Notes under the pieces: model-generated
Told to the model about the DNA's origin: nothing
Databases searched by the model: none
Seen by the model: only the letters and a program-made list of their open reading frames with translations
Translations under genes and position numbers: made by a program
Origin: Pantoea sp. Ap-967
GTDB lineage: Bacteria; Pseudomonadota; Gammaproteobacteria; Pseudomonadales; Pseudomonadaceae
Direction of reading: 5' to 3'
NCBI RefSeq assembly: GCF_011752565.1
Contig: NZ_VWXK01000043.1
Location: 1-46,346, forward strand
DNA length: 46,346 nt
Shown here: one piece after another, positions 1-8,871 of the stretch
Position numbering within the stretch: the first letter of the stretch is position 1
Layout of the letters: every line of letters starts with the position of its first letter

Positions 1-164
1 AAGTCCGACTTGTCGGCTTCTCGATACTCTTCGCAGTGGGCAATGAGGCGGGGGGCCTCTCTACATACAAGGTCAGGGGCAATCCCTGCCTTTAGGAGCG
101 ATCGGCCTCCCCGGAAGTGCTTCTTCAGCCTGACGAGAATAACCTCTCTCACCAGGCCAGACAC
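1..164 (-). CDS. Possible partial CDS running off the left edge, unidentified
   Basis: On the minus strand one frame stays open from a GTG at 164 to the window edge, giving 54 residues. They begin V-S-G-L-V-R-E-V-I-L-V and continue with a charged, helix-like composition (RLKKHFRGG, then RLIAHCEEYREAD). This looks more like a real protein than the Arg/Pro/Ala-rich shadow frames typical of this GC-rich DNA. No convincing ribosome binding site precedes the GTG (the upstream DNA runs straight into a REP element), so the true start may be elsewhere or the gene may be a fragment. I do not recognise the family. Confidence 0.3.
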   Translation of the reverse strand, partial: MSGLVREVILVRLKKHFRGGRSLLKAGIAPDLVCREAPRLIAHCEEYREADKSD

Positions 165-173
165 AACATACAA

Positions 174-220
174 GGAGCGAGCGCAGCTCGCGATGCGCCG
201 CGCGAGCGGCGCTCGTTCTA
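174..220. repeat. REP-type palindromic element (AGGAGCGAGC family)
   Basis: The sequence AGGAGCGAGCGCAGCTCGCG followed by a second GC-rich palindrome (gcgccgcgcgagcggcgc) matches the REP-like units seen at 12305, 18874, 33150 and 45987. It lies between the edge fragment and the ligase cluster. The remaining spacer to 311 shows no further structure I can support. Confidence 0.7.
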
Positions 221-311
221 ACAGGTTCTAGACATCCACCGCCAACCCATCCGAACTTCCCTCCCCCACCATGGCTCCTAACTGGTAACCCCCAACCAGC
301 GCACACCGCCC

Positions 312-1328
312 ATGGACCTCGTCATCGCCCGCCCCGAAGGCCTGTACTGCCCGCCCGGTGACTTCTACATCGACCCCTGGCGCCCAGTGGAGCGTGCCGT
401 GATCACCCACGGCCACGGCGACCATGCCCGCAGCGGCAACCGCCACTACCTGACCGCCGCCCCCGGCGCCGGCATCCTGCGCAGCCGGCTGGGCCAGGAC
501 ATCGCCCTGCAGGCCCTGCCCTACGGTGAGCGCATCCAGCACCACGGCGTCACCCTGAGCCTGCACCCGGCCGGCCATGTGCTCGGTTCGGCGCAGGTAC
601 GCCTGGAGCACCAGGGCGAAGTCTGGGTGGCCTCGGGGGACTACAAGGTCGAACCCGATGGCACCTGCGCCGCGTTCGAGCCGGTGCGCTGCGATACCTT
701 CATCACCGAATCGACCTTCGGCCTGCCCATCTACCGCTGGCCCAGCCAGGCAGAGGTGTTCGCCGGCATCAATGCCTGGTGGCAGGCCAACGCCGCCCAG
801 GGCAAGGCCAGCGTGCTGTTCTGCTATGCCTTCGGCAAGGCCCAGCGGATTCTCCATGGGCTGAACCCGGCCATCGGGCCGATCCTGGTCCACGGCGCGG
901 TAGAGCCGCTGAACCGGGTATACCGCGAGGCCGGCGTGCACCTGCCGCCCACCCGTTATGCCGGTGATATCGCCCGCAACGACCCCCTGCTGCGCCAGGC
1001 GCTGGTGCTGGCACCGCCGTCCGCTGCCGGCAGCAGCTGGATGCGCCGCTTCGGCGACTACAGCGACGCCTTCGCCAGCGGCTGGATGCTACTGCGCGGC
1101 ACCCGCCGCCGGCGCGGGGTAGACCGCGGCTTCGTGCTCTCCGACCATGCCGACTGGCCGGGGCTGCTGTGGGCCATCGGCCAGACCGGCGCGCAACGGG
1201 TGATGGTCACCCACGGCTCGGTCAACGTGCTGGTGCGCTACCTCAACGAGCAAGGCCTGGACGCCCGCGCCTTCGTCACCGAATACGGCGACGAAGACGA
1301 CACACCCGCTACGCAGGCCCCGGCATGA
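312..1328 (+). CDS. Ligase-associated DNA exonuclease, metallo-beta-lactamase fold
   Basis: This 338-residue protein is predicted to be an MBL-fold, beta-CASP-like nuclease acting on DNA ends. The metal-binding motif HGHGDH (HxHxDH) is at residues 33-38, a second histidine lies in the HPAGHVLGS segment, and a late SDHADW motif supplies the C-terminal ligand. These features match the family annotated as ligase-associated DNA exonuclease. Its stop overlaps the ligase start (ATGA at 1325-1328), so the two are translationally coupled. With the downstream ligase, helicase and phosphoesterase it forms the known ligase-associated repair set. In vivo substrates are not established from sequence. Confidence 0.88.
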   Translation: MDLVIARPEGLYCPPGDFYIDPWRPVERAVITHGHGDHARSGNRHYLTAAPGAGILRSRLGQDIALQALPYGERIQHHGVTLSLHPAGHVLGSAQVRLEHQGEVWVASGDYKVEPDGTCAAFEPVRCDTFITESTFGLPIYRWPSQAEVFAGINAWWQANAAQGKASVLFCYAFGKAQRILHGLNPAIGPILVHGAVEPLNRVYREAGVHLPPTRYAGDIARNDPLLRQALVLAPPSAAGSSWMRRFGDYSDAFASGWMLLRGTRRRRGVDRGFVLSDHADWPGLLWAIGQTGAQRVMVTHGSVNVLVRYLNEQGLDARAFVTEYGDEDDTPATQAPA

Positions 1329-2977
1329 AGGCCTTCGCCGAGCTGTACCTGCGCCTGGACGGCACCACCTCCAGCAACGCCAAGCTCGACGCCCTGCGCG
1401 ACTACTTCAGCAGCGCAGCACCGGAGGATGCGGCCTGGGCCGTGTACTTCCTTGCCGGCGGCCGCCCCCGGCAACTGGTGCCTACGCGCGTCCTGCGCGA
1501 ACTGGCCACGGCCTTGGCGGGGCTGCCCGACTGGCTGTTCGAGGAAAGTTATCAGGCTGTTGGCGACCTGGCAGAAACCATTTCCCTGGTATTGCCGCCA
1601 AGCGCCCATGCCAGCGATGCAAGCCTGGCCGAGTGGCTGGAGTGCCACTTGCTGCCCCTTCGCGGCTTGCCCCCAGAGCACATCCAGCAACGCCTGCCAC
1701 CTTTATGGGCACAACTGGACCGGCCCAGCCTGATGCTGTGCCTGAAGCTGATCACCGGCAGTTTTCGCGTGGGCGTGTCCAAGCTGCTGGTCACCCGCGC
1801 CCTGGCGCAGTTGGCCGGGTTGGACGCCAAGCGCGTGGCCCAGCGCCTGGTGGGCTACACCGACATCGGCCATCGCCCCACAGCGGCCAGTTACCAGATG
1901 CTGGTCGCCGAGGAATCGGCCGACGAACACCGCCAGCGCGGCGGCCAGCCGTACCCGTTTTTTCTGGCCCATGCGCTGCAGGCGCCCACCGAGCAGTTCG
2001 ATGATCTGCTCGGGCCGCCCGGCGCCTGGCAGGTCGAATGGAAATGGGACGGTATCCGCGCCCAGGTGGTCAAGCGCGAGGGGCAGCTGTGGATATGGTC
2101 ACGCGGCGAGGAACTGGTCACCGAGCGCTTCCCCGAGCTGCACGGCCTGGCCGCCAGCCTGCCGGACGGCACCGTGCTCGATGGCGAAATCGTGGTCTGG
2201 AAGCCCGAAGCCGATGGGCCGGCCGTGCAGCCTTTCGCCGTGTTGCAGCAACGCATCGGGCGCAAGACCCTGGGCAAGAAGCTGCTCGCCGAAGCGCCCG
2301 TGGTCCTGCTGGCCTACGACCTGCTGGAATGGCACGGCGAAGACTGGCGCAACCGCCCGCAGCACACCCGCCGCCAGCAGTTGCAACAGGTGGTGGAAGA
2401 CGCCCCACTGGCGCCGTTGCAACTGTCGCCGCTGCTGGCGGGCCAGACCTGGCAGGTGCTCGCCAGCCTGCGTGAACAGTCGCGCAGCCTGGGCGTCGAG
2501 GGGCTGATGCTCAAGCAGCGCGAGGCCTTGTACGGTGTAGGCCGGACCAAGGACATGGGCGTATGGTGGAAGTGGAAGATCGACCCGTTCAGCGTCGATG
2601 CCGTGCTGGTTTATGCCCAGCGTGGCCATGGCCGGCGCGCCAGCCTTTACAGCGACTACACCTTTGCGGTGTGGAATGCGCCACCCGGCACGCCCGAACG
2701 CGCCCTGGTGCCTTTTGCCAAGGCCTACTCAGGGCTTAGCGACGAAGAAATGCGCAAGGTCGACGCGATCATTCGCAAGACCACGGTGGAAACCTTCGGG
2801 CCGGTGCGCAGCGTCACCCCAACCCTGGTATTCGAGTTGGGGTTCGAGGGGATCGCCTTGTCCAAGCGGCACAAGAGCGGGATCGCCGTGCGCTTTCCGC
2901 GGATGTTGCGCTGGCGGTTGGACAAGCCGGTGGAAGAAGCGGATGACCTGGCGGCGCTGCAGGCGTTGTTGGCCTGA
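1325..2977 (+). CDS. ATP-dependent DNA ligase
   Basis: The 550-residue protein is an ATP-dependent DNA ligase that seals nicks through an enzyme-adenylate intermediate. The adenylation motif KWDG (KxDG class) puts the catalytic lysine at about residue 240. An N-terminal DNA-binding region (about 1-210) precedes it, and the WWKWK motif V segment and OB-fold follow. The start was set at ATG 1325, which overlaps the stop of the MBL gene; a longer open frame reaches upstream to 1169 but lies inside that gene. There is no LigD-type polymerase or nuclease domain, so this is the stand-alone bacterial ligase paired with an MBL nuclease and a DEXH helicase. Confidence 0.93.
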   Translation: MKAFAELYLRLDGTTSSNAKLDALRDYFSSAAPEDAAWAVYFLAGGRPRQLVPTRVLRELATALAGLPDWLFEESYQAVGDLAETISLVLPPSAHASDASLAEWLECHLLPLRGLPPEHIQQRLPPLWAQLDRPSLMLCLKLITGSFRVGVSKLLVTRALAQLAGLDAKRVAQRLVGYTDIGHRPTAASYQMLVAEESADEHRQRGGQPYPFFLAHALQAPTEQFDDLLGPPGAWQVEWKWDGIRAQVVKREGQLWIWSRGEELVTERFPELHGLAASLPDGTVLDGEIVVWKPEADGPAVQPFAVLQQRIGRKTLGKKLLAEAPVVLLAYDLLEWHGEDWRNRPQHTRRQQLQQVVEDAPLAPLQLSPLLAGQTWQVLASLREQSRSLGVEGLMLKQREALYGVGRTKDMGVWWKWKIDPFSVDAVLVYAQRGHGRRASLYSDYTFAVWNAPPGTPERALVPFAKAYSGLSDEEMRKVDAIIRKTTVETFGPVRSVTPTLVFELGFEGIALSKRHKSGIAVRFPRMLRWRLDKPVEEADDLAALQALLA

Positions 2978-3072
2978 TTGGCCGGGTTTACCCGCGAAGA
3001 AGCCAGCACGGTGGCAAAAATTATGCTTCTATTTTGGGTCGCAGACCGTTTTCGCACGCCACCAGGATTACC

Positions 3073-4188
3073 ATGCACCATTCAACCCACGACCTGCTCT
3101 CTCCCGTACCGGGCATCTCGCGCCAACTGCACAGCTTCCACTTCGGCCCGCGCGGGGGCGCCAAGGTGTATATCCAGGCCTCGCTGCATGCCGACGAGCT
3201 GCCGGGCATGCTGGTGGCCTGGCACCTCAAGCGCCGCCTGGCCGAGATCGAGCAACAGGGGCTGCTGCACCGCGAGGTGATCCTGGTGCCAGTGGCCAAC
3301 CCGGTAGGCCTTGAGCAAGTGGTGCTGGACGCACCGCTGGGCCGTTTCGCCTTGCAGAGCGGCGAGAACTTCAACCGCAATTTCGTCGACCTGTCCGACA
3401 GCATCGGCGACCAGATCGAAGGCCACCTGACCCAGGACCCGGCCCACAACCTGGCCTTGATCCGCGAATACCTGCGCCGCGGCCTGGATGCCCACCCGGC
3501 GCACACGCCGCTGCAGTCCCAGCGCCTGGCCCTGCAGCGGCTGGCCTGCGATGCCGACCTGGTGCTGGACCTGCACTGCGACTTCGAGGCCGTCGAACAC
3601 CTCTACACCACGCCAGAAGCCTGGCCGCAGGTCGAGCCACTGGCCCGCTACCTGGGGGCACAGGCCAGCCTGCTGGCCACCGATTCCGGTGGGCAGTCGT
3701 TCGATGAATGCTTCAGCCTGGTCTGGTGGCAGTTGCAGCAGCGCTTCGGCAAGCGCTTCCCGATCCCGCTGGGCAGCGTCGCAGTGACCGTGGAACTGCG
3801 CGGCCAGGCCGACGTCAGCCATGAGCTGGCAAGCCAGGACTGCCAGGCCATTCTCGACTACCTGACCCACCTTGGAGTCATCGAAGGCCGCGCCGCCGAG
3901 CAGCCCCCGCTGCCCCGCCCGGCCACCCCATTGGCCGCCGTGGAACCGGTGAGCGCGCCACTGGGCGGGCTGCTGGTGTACCACGCCCGCCCCGGCCAGG
4001 CCGTGCAGGCCGGCCAGCTGATCGCCGAAGTGATCGACCCACTCAGCGACCGCGTGACGGCCGTGCGCAGCCAGCAGGGCGGCTTGCTCTACGCCCGCAG
4101 CGTGCGGCGCATGGCCACGGCAGGCATGGTCATCGCCCATGTCGCCGGCGAACAGGTGTGCCGCAGCGGTTACCTGCTGGCCAACTGA
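3073..4188 (+). CDS. Succinylglutamate desuccinylase/aspartoacylase-family (M14) zinc hydrolase
   Basis: This 371-residue protein belongs to the M14-like zinc deacylases. The HADE motif (HxxE, residues 39-42) and a later histidine in LDLHCD (about residue 168) are the expected zinc ligands, and VELRG supplies the candidate catalytic glutamate. The C-terminal ~80 residues resemble a biotinyl-like barrel (GLLVYHARPGQAVQAGQ), as in many AstE/aspartoacylase relatives. ATG 3073 was chosen because AGGA lies 7 nt upstream. It is on the same strand as the repair genes between ligase and helicase, 95 nt after the ligase. Its substrate is unknown, and nothing in the sequence ties it to DNA repair. Confidence 0.8.
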   Translation: MHHSTHDLLSPVPGISRQLHSFHFGPRGGAKVYIQASLHADELPGMLVAWHLKRRLAEIEQQGLLHREVILVPVANPVGLEQVVLDAPLGRFALQSGENFNRNFVDLSDSIGDQIEGHLTQDPAHNLALIREYLRRGLDAHPAHTPLQSQRLALQRLACDADLVLDLHCDFEAVEHLYTTPEAWPQVEPLARYLGAQASLLATDSGGQSFDECFSLVWWQLQQRFGKRFPIPLGSVAVTVELRGQADVSHELASQDCQAILDYLTHLGVIEGRAAEQPPLPRPATPLAAVEPVSAPLGGLLVYHARPGQAVQAGQLIAEVIDPLSDRVTAVRSQQGGLLYARSVRRMATAGMVIAHVAGEQVCRSGYLLAN

Positions 4189-4255
4189 TCGGTTAAAACC
4201 AAGTGCCCGGCCAGCGGTCTGTAGAAACACAGCCTCTGCAGGACCCTCGCCGCGC

Positions 4256-6706
4256 ATGCCTACTTCCCCCGACCTCGCCAATGCCTGGTTCGCCGCCCGC
4301 GGCTGGAAACCCTTTGCCTTCCAGCGCCAGGTCTGGGCGGCGATCGGCCGCGGTGAATCGGGGCTGCTGCATGCCAGTACCGGCGCGGGGAAAACCTACG
4401 CCGTGTGGCTGGGCGCCCTGCGCGCCTACGCCAAAGCCGCTGCTGGGCGCCAGCCTGCACCGCTGCAGGTGCTGTGGATCACGCCCATGCGCGCACTGGC
4501 GGCCGATACTGCACACGCCCTGCAAACGCCGCTGGACGAATGTGCGCTGAACTGGAGCGTCGGTGTGCGCAGTGGCGACACCAACAGCAGCGAGCGCGCC
4601 CGCCAGGCCAGGCGCCTGCCCAGCGTGCTGATCACCACACCGGAAAGCCTGACCCTGCTACTGACCCGCGCCTCGGCCGCCGAGGACTTCGCCAGCCTGC
4701 GCCTGGTGGTGGTGGACGAATGGCACGAACTGCTCGGCAACAAGCGCGGCGTGCAGCTGCAACTGGCCCTGGCGCGCCTGCGCCGTTGGCAGCCGCAGTT
4801 GGTCACCTGGGGCCTGTCGGCCACCCTGGGCAACTTGGCGCACGCCCTGGACGTGCTGCTGCCCCAAGGGGGCCAGCTGGTCGAAGGCCGGCAAGACAAG
4901 CAACTGCAGGTCGACACCCTGCTGCCCCCGGCCATCGAGCGCTTCCCCTGGGCCGGGCACATGGGCCTGAAAATGCTCGCCCAGGTGGCCGCCGAGCTGG
5001 ATGCCAGCACCAGCAGCCTGGTGTTCACCAATACCCGGGCCCAGGCCGAACTCTGGTACCAGGCCCTGCTCGATGCGCGCCCCGACTGGGCCGGGCAGAT
5101 CGCCTTGCACCACGCTTCGCTGGCGCGGGCGACCCGCGACTGGGTGGAGCAAAGCCTCAAGCAGGGCACACTCAAAGCGGTGGTCTGTACATCCAGCCTC
5201 GACCTGGGCGTGGACTTTCTACCCGTTGAGCGCGTGCTGCAGATTGGCTCGGCCAAGGGCATCGCCCGCCTGATGCAACGTGCCGGGCGCTCCGGGCATG
5301 CCCCCGGGCGCCGCTCGCGTATTACCCTGGTGCCGACCCACAGCCTGGAACTGGTGGAGGCCGCCGCCGCCCGCGCGGCGCTGGCGGCGGGGCATATCGA
5401 GGCGCGCCAGTCGCCCCGCCTGTGCATGGATGTACTGGTGCAGCACCTGGTCAGCATGGCCCTTGGCAGTGGCTTTCAGCCCTCGCAGCTGCTGGCCGAG
5501 GTGCGCAGTACCTGGGCGTTCAAAGGCCTGCGCGACAGCCAGTGGCAGTGGGCACTGGATTTCGTCAGCCACGGCGGCCACGCACTGACCGCCTACCCCG
5601 ACTATCAACGGGTCGAAGCCCACGCCGACGGTATCTGGCGGGTGGCCAGCGAGCGCTTGGCCCGGCGCCACCGCATGGGCATCGGCACCATCGTCAGTGA
5701 AGCCAGCCTGCAGCTCAAATATTGGAGCAAGGGCGGCGGTGGCAAGCACCTGGGCAGTGTCGAGGAGGCGTTCATCGCCCGCCTGCGCCCCGGTGACACC
5801 CTGGTGTTCGGCGGGCGCATCCTGGAACTGGTGCGGGTCGAGGGCATGACCGCCTACGTGCGCCGCAGCACCGCGCGCAAGGCCGCCGTGGCGCGCTGGA
5901 ACGGCGGGCGCATGCCGCTTTCCAGCGAGCTCGCCGACGCCTTGGTGGGGCAACTCGATGCCGCCGCCCACGGCCAGTATCGCGGGCCGGAAATGCAGGC
6001 CGTGCGGCCACTGCTTGAATTGCAGGCGCAGTGGTCGGCGCTGCCCACCGGCGACACGCTGCTGGCCGAAACCTTCACCTCACGCCAGGGCTCGCACCTG
6101 TTCCTCTACCCCTTTGCCGGGCGCATGGCCAACCTGGGCCTGGCCAACCTGATTGCCTGGCGGGCCAGCCGCACGCAGCCGCTGTCGGTGTCCATCGCAG
6201 TCAGCGACTATGGCTTCGAACTGCTCAGCCCCAGCGAGGTGGACTGGGCAAGCTGCCTGCCCGGCGCACTGTCGGCCGACAACCTGCTCGAAGACGTGCT
6301 GGCCAGCCTCAATGCCGGTGAAATGGCCTTGCGGCGTTTTCGCGAAATTGCCCAGATCGCCGGGCTGGTGTTCGGCGGCTACCCGGCCGCGCAGAAAAGC
6401 ACGCGGCAGATCCAGGCCTCCAGCGGGCTGTTCTACGAGGTGTTTCGCAAGCATGATGCCGGCAACCTGCTGCTGGGCCAGGCGCGCGATGAAGTGCTCA
6501 GCCAGGAGCTGGAGATCGAGCGCCTGCACCAGCAGCTGCGCAAGATGCAGGGCCTGCGCCTGAACCTGCAGGCCTTGCAGCGCCCCGGGCCACTGGCCTT
6601 CGCCTTGCTGGTCGAAGGCATGCGCGAAACCCTGAGCACTGAAAAACTCGCCGACCGCATTGCCCGCATGGTGGCGGACCTTGAAAAAGCCGCGAACCGC
6701 TCATGA
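4256..6706 (+). CDS. Ligase-associated DEXH-box DNA helicase (Lhr-like)
   Basis: The 816-residue protein is a superfamily 2 helicase. Walker A is STGAGKT (residues 41-47) and the Walker B box is DEWH (154-157). A helicase C domain carries the RAGRSGH motif, followed by a long C-terminal region as in Lhr-type helicases. It is expected to unwind or remodel DNA for the linked nuclease and ligase. ATG 4256 begins MPTSPDLANAWF, with a GGA-containing site upstream; the open frame from 4139 lies partly inside the M14 gene. Its stop overlaps the next ATG (6703), indicating translational coupling to the phosphoesterase. Confidence 0.9.
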   Translation: MPTSPDLANAWFAARGWKPFAFQRQVWAAIGRGESGLLHASTGAGKTYAVWLGALRAYAKAAAGRQPAPLQVLWITPMRALAADTAHALQTPLDECALNWSVGVRSGDTNSSERARQARRLPSVLITTPESLTLLLTRASAAEDFASLRLVVVDEWHELLGNKRGVQLQLALARLRRWQPQLVTWGLSATLGNLAHALDVLLPQGGQLVEGRQDKQLQVDTLLPPAIERFPWAGHMGLKMLAQVAAELDASTSSLVFTNTRAQAELWYQALLDARPDWAGQIALHHASLARATRDWVEQSLKQGTLKAVVCTSSLDLGVDFLPVERVLQIGSAKGIARLMQRAGRSGHAPGRRSRITLVPTHSLELVEAAAARAALAAGHIEARQSPRLCMDVLVQHLVSMALGSGFQPSQLLAEVRSTWAFKGLRDSQWQWALDFVSHGGHALTAYPDYQRVEAHADGIWRVASERLARRHRMGIGTIVSEASLQLKYWSKGGGGKHLGSVEEAFIARLRPGDTLVFGGRILELVRVEGMTAYVRRSTARKAAVARWNGGRMPLSSELADALVGQLDAAAHGQYRGPEMQAVRPLLELQAQWSALPTGDTLLAETFTSRQGSHLFLYPFAGRMANLGLANLIAWRASRTQPLSVSIAVSDYGFELLSPSEVDWASCLPGALSADNLLEDVLASLNAGEMALRRFREIAQIAGLVFGGYPAAQKSTRQIQASSGLFYEVFRKHDAGNLLLGQARDEVLSQELEIERLHQQLRKMQGLRLNLQALQRPGPLAFALLVEGMRETLSTEKLADRIARMVADLEKAANRS

Positions 6707-7362
6707 ACAGCCACCTGCCGATCGACCACTGCGGCGAACGCCTCTGGCTGCTGGCCGACAAGGCCATCTACTGGCCCGCCCGGCGCACCCTGCTGCTGGC
6801 TGACGTGCACATTGGCAAGGCGGCCAGCTACCGCGCCCTGCACCAGCCGGTGCCACGCGGCACCACTCGCGCGACATTGGACCGCCTAGACCGCCTGCTG
6901 GCCGCCCATGACTGCCAGCAGGTGATCATCCTGGGCGATTTTCTTCACGCACGCGCCGCGCACGCGCCGGCCACCCTGGCCAGGCTGATGGCCTGGAGAA
7001 TGCGCTGGCCCCAGGTAAAGCTGGTGCTGGTGCGCGGCAACCATGACCGCCATGCCGGCGACCCACCGGCGCAGCTGGGCATCGAGGTGCGCGACGAACC
7101 CCTGCTGCTGGCTCCCTTTGCCTTGCAGCATGAGCCCAAGGCCCACCCGCAATACCCTGTGCTGGCGGGCCATGTGCATCCGGTGTTCGTGCTGCGCGGG
7201 CGAGCCCGCCAGCGCCTGCGCCTGCCCTGCTTCCTGATCGATGAGCAGGTCAGTTTGCTGCCTGCGTTCGGGGAGTTTACCGGCGGCTGGGTGGTGGCGC
7301 CCGCTGCGGGCACACGGGTGTACGCCGTGGGCGGCGAGCAGGTATGGGCGCTGGCCGAGTGA
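6703..7362 (+). CDS. pdeM: Ligase-associated metallophosphoesterase, PdeM type
   Basis: The 219-residue protein is a calcineurin-like metallophosphoesterase. Motifs in order are DVHIGK (residues 34-39), GDFLH (78-82), GNHD (112-115) and GHVH (156-159), the complete two-metal active site. This matches the family named ligase-associated DNA damage response endonuclease PdeM. It starts inside the stop of the helicase gene (ATGA overlap), so it is the last gene of the repair operon. Nuclease activity is inferred from the family. Confidence 0.85.
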   Translation: MNSHLPIDHCGERLWLLADKAIYWPARRTLLLADVHIGKAASYRALHQPVPRGTTRATLDRLDRLLAAHDCQQVIILGDFLHARAAHAPATLARLMAWRMRWPQVKLVLVRGNHDRHAGDPPAQLGIEVRDEPLLLAPFALQHEPKAHPQYPVLAGHVHPVFVLRGRARQRLRLPCFLIDEQVSLLPAFGEFTGGWVVAPAAGTRVYAVGGEQVWALAE

Positions 7363-7590
7363 TCAGGCCACAGGAGACGGTGGGGGTTCGTCTGGCAGGG
7401 TAGGCTCACCCGGCTCCATCGGTGGCGTGTCGCCAGGCTGGGCGGGCTGGGGCGTATCGGGGCCTGGCTGGTGCGGCACACCGCCTGCCTGCAAGGGCAT
7501 CGGGTGGGCCAGCAGTGACCATGCCAGCAAGCCGATCTGGTTGGGCTGCAACACAGCCAGCTTTGCAGTGATGGCGGGGTCGAGTTTCAT
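7363..7590 (-). CDS. Small Pro-rich hypothetical protein
   Basis: This 75-residue protein begins MKLDPAITAKLAVLQPNQIG, has a short hydrophobic stretch (GLLAWSLLA), and ends in about 35 residues dominated by Pro, Gly, Gln and acidic residues. ATG 7590 was chosen because AGGAG lies 8 nt upstream; the frame extends to 7635 without a better start. It abuts the convergent phosphoesterase gene. I do not recognise a function; its good ribosome binding site and neat fit between genes argue that it is real. Confidence 0.6.
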   Translation of the reverse strand: MKLDPAITAKLAVLQPNQIGLLAWSLLAHPMPLQAGGVPHQPGPDTPQPAQPGDTPPMEPGEPTLPDEPPPSPVA

Positions 7591-7688
7591 TGGCAGCTCC
7601 TGTCGAGGGCCGATACGCATCGGGCGTACCGGCACTGTTCACAACGTTGGAGTGCCAATGGCGAAACAAATTCCCCGCGCTTGTCGGC

Positions 7689-8255
7689 TCAGGTGCGTGG
7701 CAGGGTGACGCCACGCTGGCCCTGGTACTTGCCGCCACGGTCCTTGTACGACACTTCGCATTCTTCGTCGGACTGCAGGAACAGCATCTGCGCCACGCCT
7801 TCGTTGGCGTAGATCTTGGCCGGCAGCGTGGTGGTGTTGGAGAACTCCAGGGTCACGTGGCCTTCCCATTCCGGCTCAAGCGGGGTGACGTTGACGATGA
7901 TGCCGCACCGGGCGTAGGTGCTCTTGCCCAGGCAGATGGTCAGCACGTCACGCGGAATACGGAAGTATTCGACGGTGCGGGCCAGGGCGAAGGAGTTCGG
8001 CGGAATGATGCACACGTCGCTCTTGATGTCGACGAAGCTGCCGGCATCGAAGTTCTTCGGGTCGACGGTGGCCGAATTGATGTTGGTGAACACCTTGAAT
8101 TCGTCGGCGCAGCGCACGTCGTAGCCGTAGCTGGAAACGCCGAAGGAGATGACCCGGCTGTCTTGTTCGCCGCGCACCTGGCGCTCGACGAACGGTTCGA
8201 TCATGCCGTGTTCCTGCGCCATGCGGCGAATCCACTTGTCCGATTTGATGCTCAT
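7689..8255 (-). CDS. dcd: dCTP deaminase
   Basis: The 188-residue protein deaminates dCTP to dUTP, the main route to dUMP for thymidylate synthesis. It starts MSIKSDKWIRRMAQEHGMIEPF and contains the conserved SYGYDVR and GKSTYARCG segments and the EPEWEGHVTLE nucleotide-binding region. Its length equals the usual bacterial Dcd. ATG 8255 was preferred to the upstream open frame (to 8459), which lies in the intergenic region. Confidence 0.96.
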   Translation of the reverse strand: MSIKSDKWIRRMAQEHGMIEPFVERQVRGEQDSRVISFGVSSYGYDVRCADEFKVFTNINSATVDPKNFDAGSFVDIKSDVCIIPPNSFALARTVEYFRIPRDVLTICLGKSTYARCGIIVNVTPLEPEWEGHVTLEFSNTTTLPAKIYANEGVAQMLFLQSDEECEVSYKDRGGKYQGQRGVTLPRT

Positions 8256-8582
8256 GGCGGGGTGTCCTGAAGAGTTGCGAGGGGAAAATCCAGACGCGCA
8301 TATTACCGGTCCCGGCGCCTGGGTTAAAGTTCCGTGCCACATCCCGCGCCAGACGGGGCTTGCAGCGGCCGCCGATCCGAATTTGCGTAAAGCGCCCCAA
8401 GACCATTGGCAGCTCGCGGAAAGTGGGGTAAGGTGGCGCCACTGTGCTGCACGTGACACCGAGAATCTCTAGTTTGATGCACGATCCTGATCGGCCCATC
8501 GCTGAATTTTCTGCTCTCTTTGCGCTCAGTCCCGGTCAGGGTTTTTCCTGACCGTTATCAAATTGTCCAAGGAGACAGAAAA
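8256..8582. other. Divergent dcd-csp intergenic region (327 bp)
   Basis: No gene is supported here. The right half is the leader of the cold-shock gene and carries the hairpin at 8533-8554. The left half must hold the dcd promoter, but no strong -35/-10 pair stands out. Confidence 0.5.
8533..8554 (+). promoter_or_regulatory. Hairpin in the cold-shock gene leader
   Basis: CGGTCAGG (8533-8540), loop GTTTTT, CCTGACCG (8547-8554) form a perfect 8-bp stem 28 nt before the ATG. The T-run is in the loop rather than after the stem, so it is not a standard terminator. It could act as a temperature-responsive leader structure. Confidence 0.5.
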
Positions 8583-8792
8583 ATGTCCAACCGTCAATCC
8601 GGTACCGTTAAGTGGTTCAACGATGAGAAAGGCTACGGCTTCATCACCCCTCAGTCGGGCGATGACCTGTTCGTGCACTTCAAAGCCATCCAAGCTGACG
8701 GCTTCAAAACCCTGAAAGAAGGCCAGGCTGTTACTTTCGTCGCTACCCGCGGCCAGAAAGGCATGCAGGCTGAAGAAGTTCAAATCGCCTAA
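8583..8792 (+). CDS. Cold-shock protein, CspA family
   Basis: This 69-residue single cold-shock domain binds RNA or single-stranded DNA. RNP1 is KGYGFI and RNP2 is LFVHF, in the normal order and spacing. ATG 8583 follows AAGGAGA closely; the open frame extends upstream to 8520 but lacks a ribosome binding site there. A clear terminator follows at 8815. Codon use (AAA, GGC, GAA) and the strong ribosome binding site suggest high expression. Which Csp paralogue this is cannot be told from the window. Confidence 0.95.
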   Translation: MSNRQSGTVKWFNDEKGYGFITPQSGDDLFVHFKAIQADGFKTLKEGQAVTFVATRGQKGMQAEEVQIA

Positions 8793-8814
8793 GTCGATTT
8801 AGCTTCCTAGCTTT

Positions 8815-8845
8815 CAAAAAAACCCGCCTCTGGCGGGTTTTTTTA
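8815..8845 (+). terminator. Rho-independent terminator of the cold-shock gene
   Basis: Stem AACCCGCC (8821-8828), loop TCT, GGCGGGTT (8832-8839), followed by a T-run and preceded by an A-run, 22 nt after the stop codon. Confidence 0.92.
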
Positions 8846-8871
8846 TGCCTGATCGAAACACCGAGTCGCCT

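Noticed and set aside
228..941. Long minus-strand frame opposite the MBL exonuclease gene
   Set aside because: It has no ribosome binding site and a composition typical of antisense frames in GC-rich genes, and it fully overlaps a strongly supported gene.
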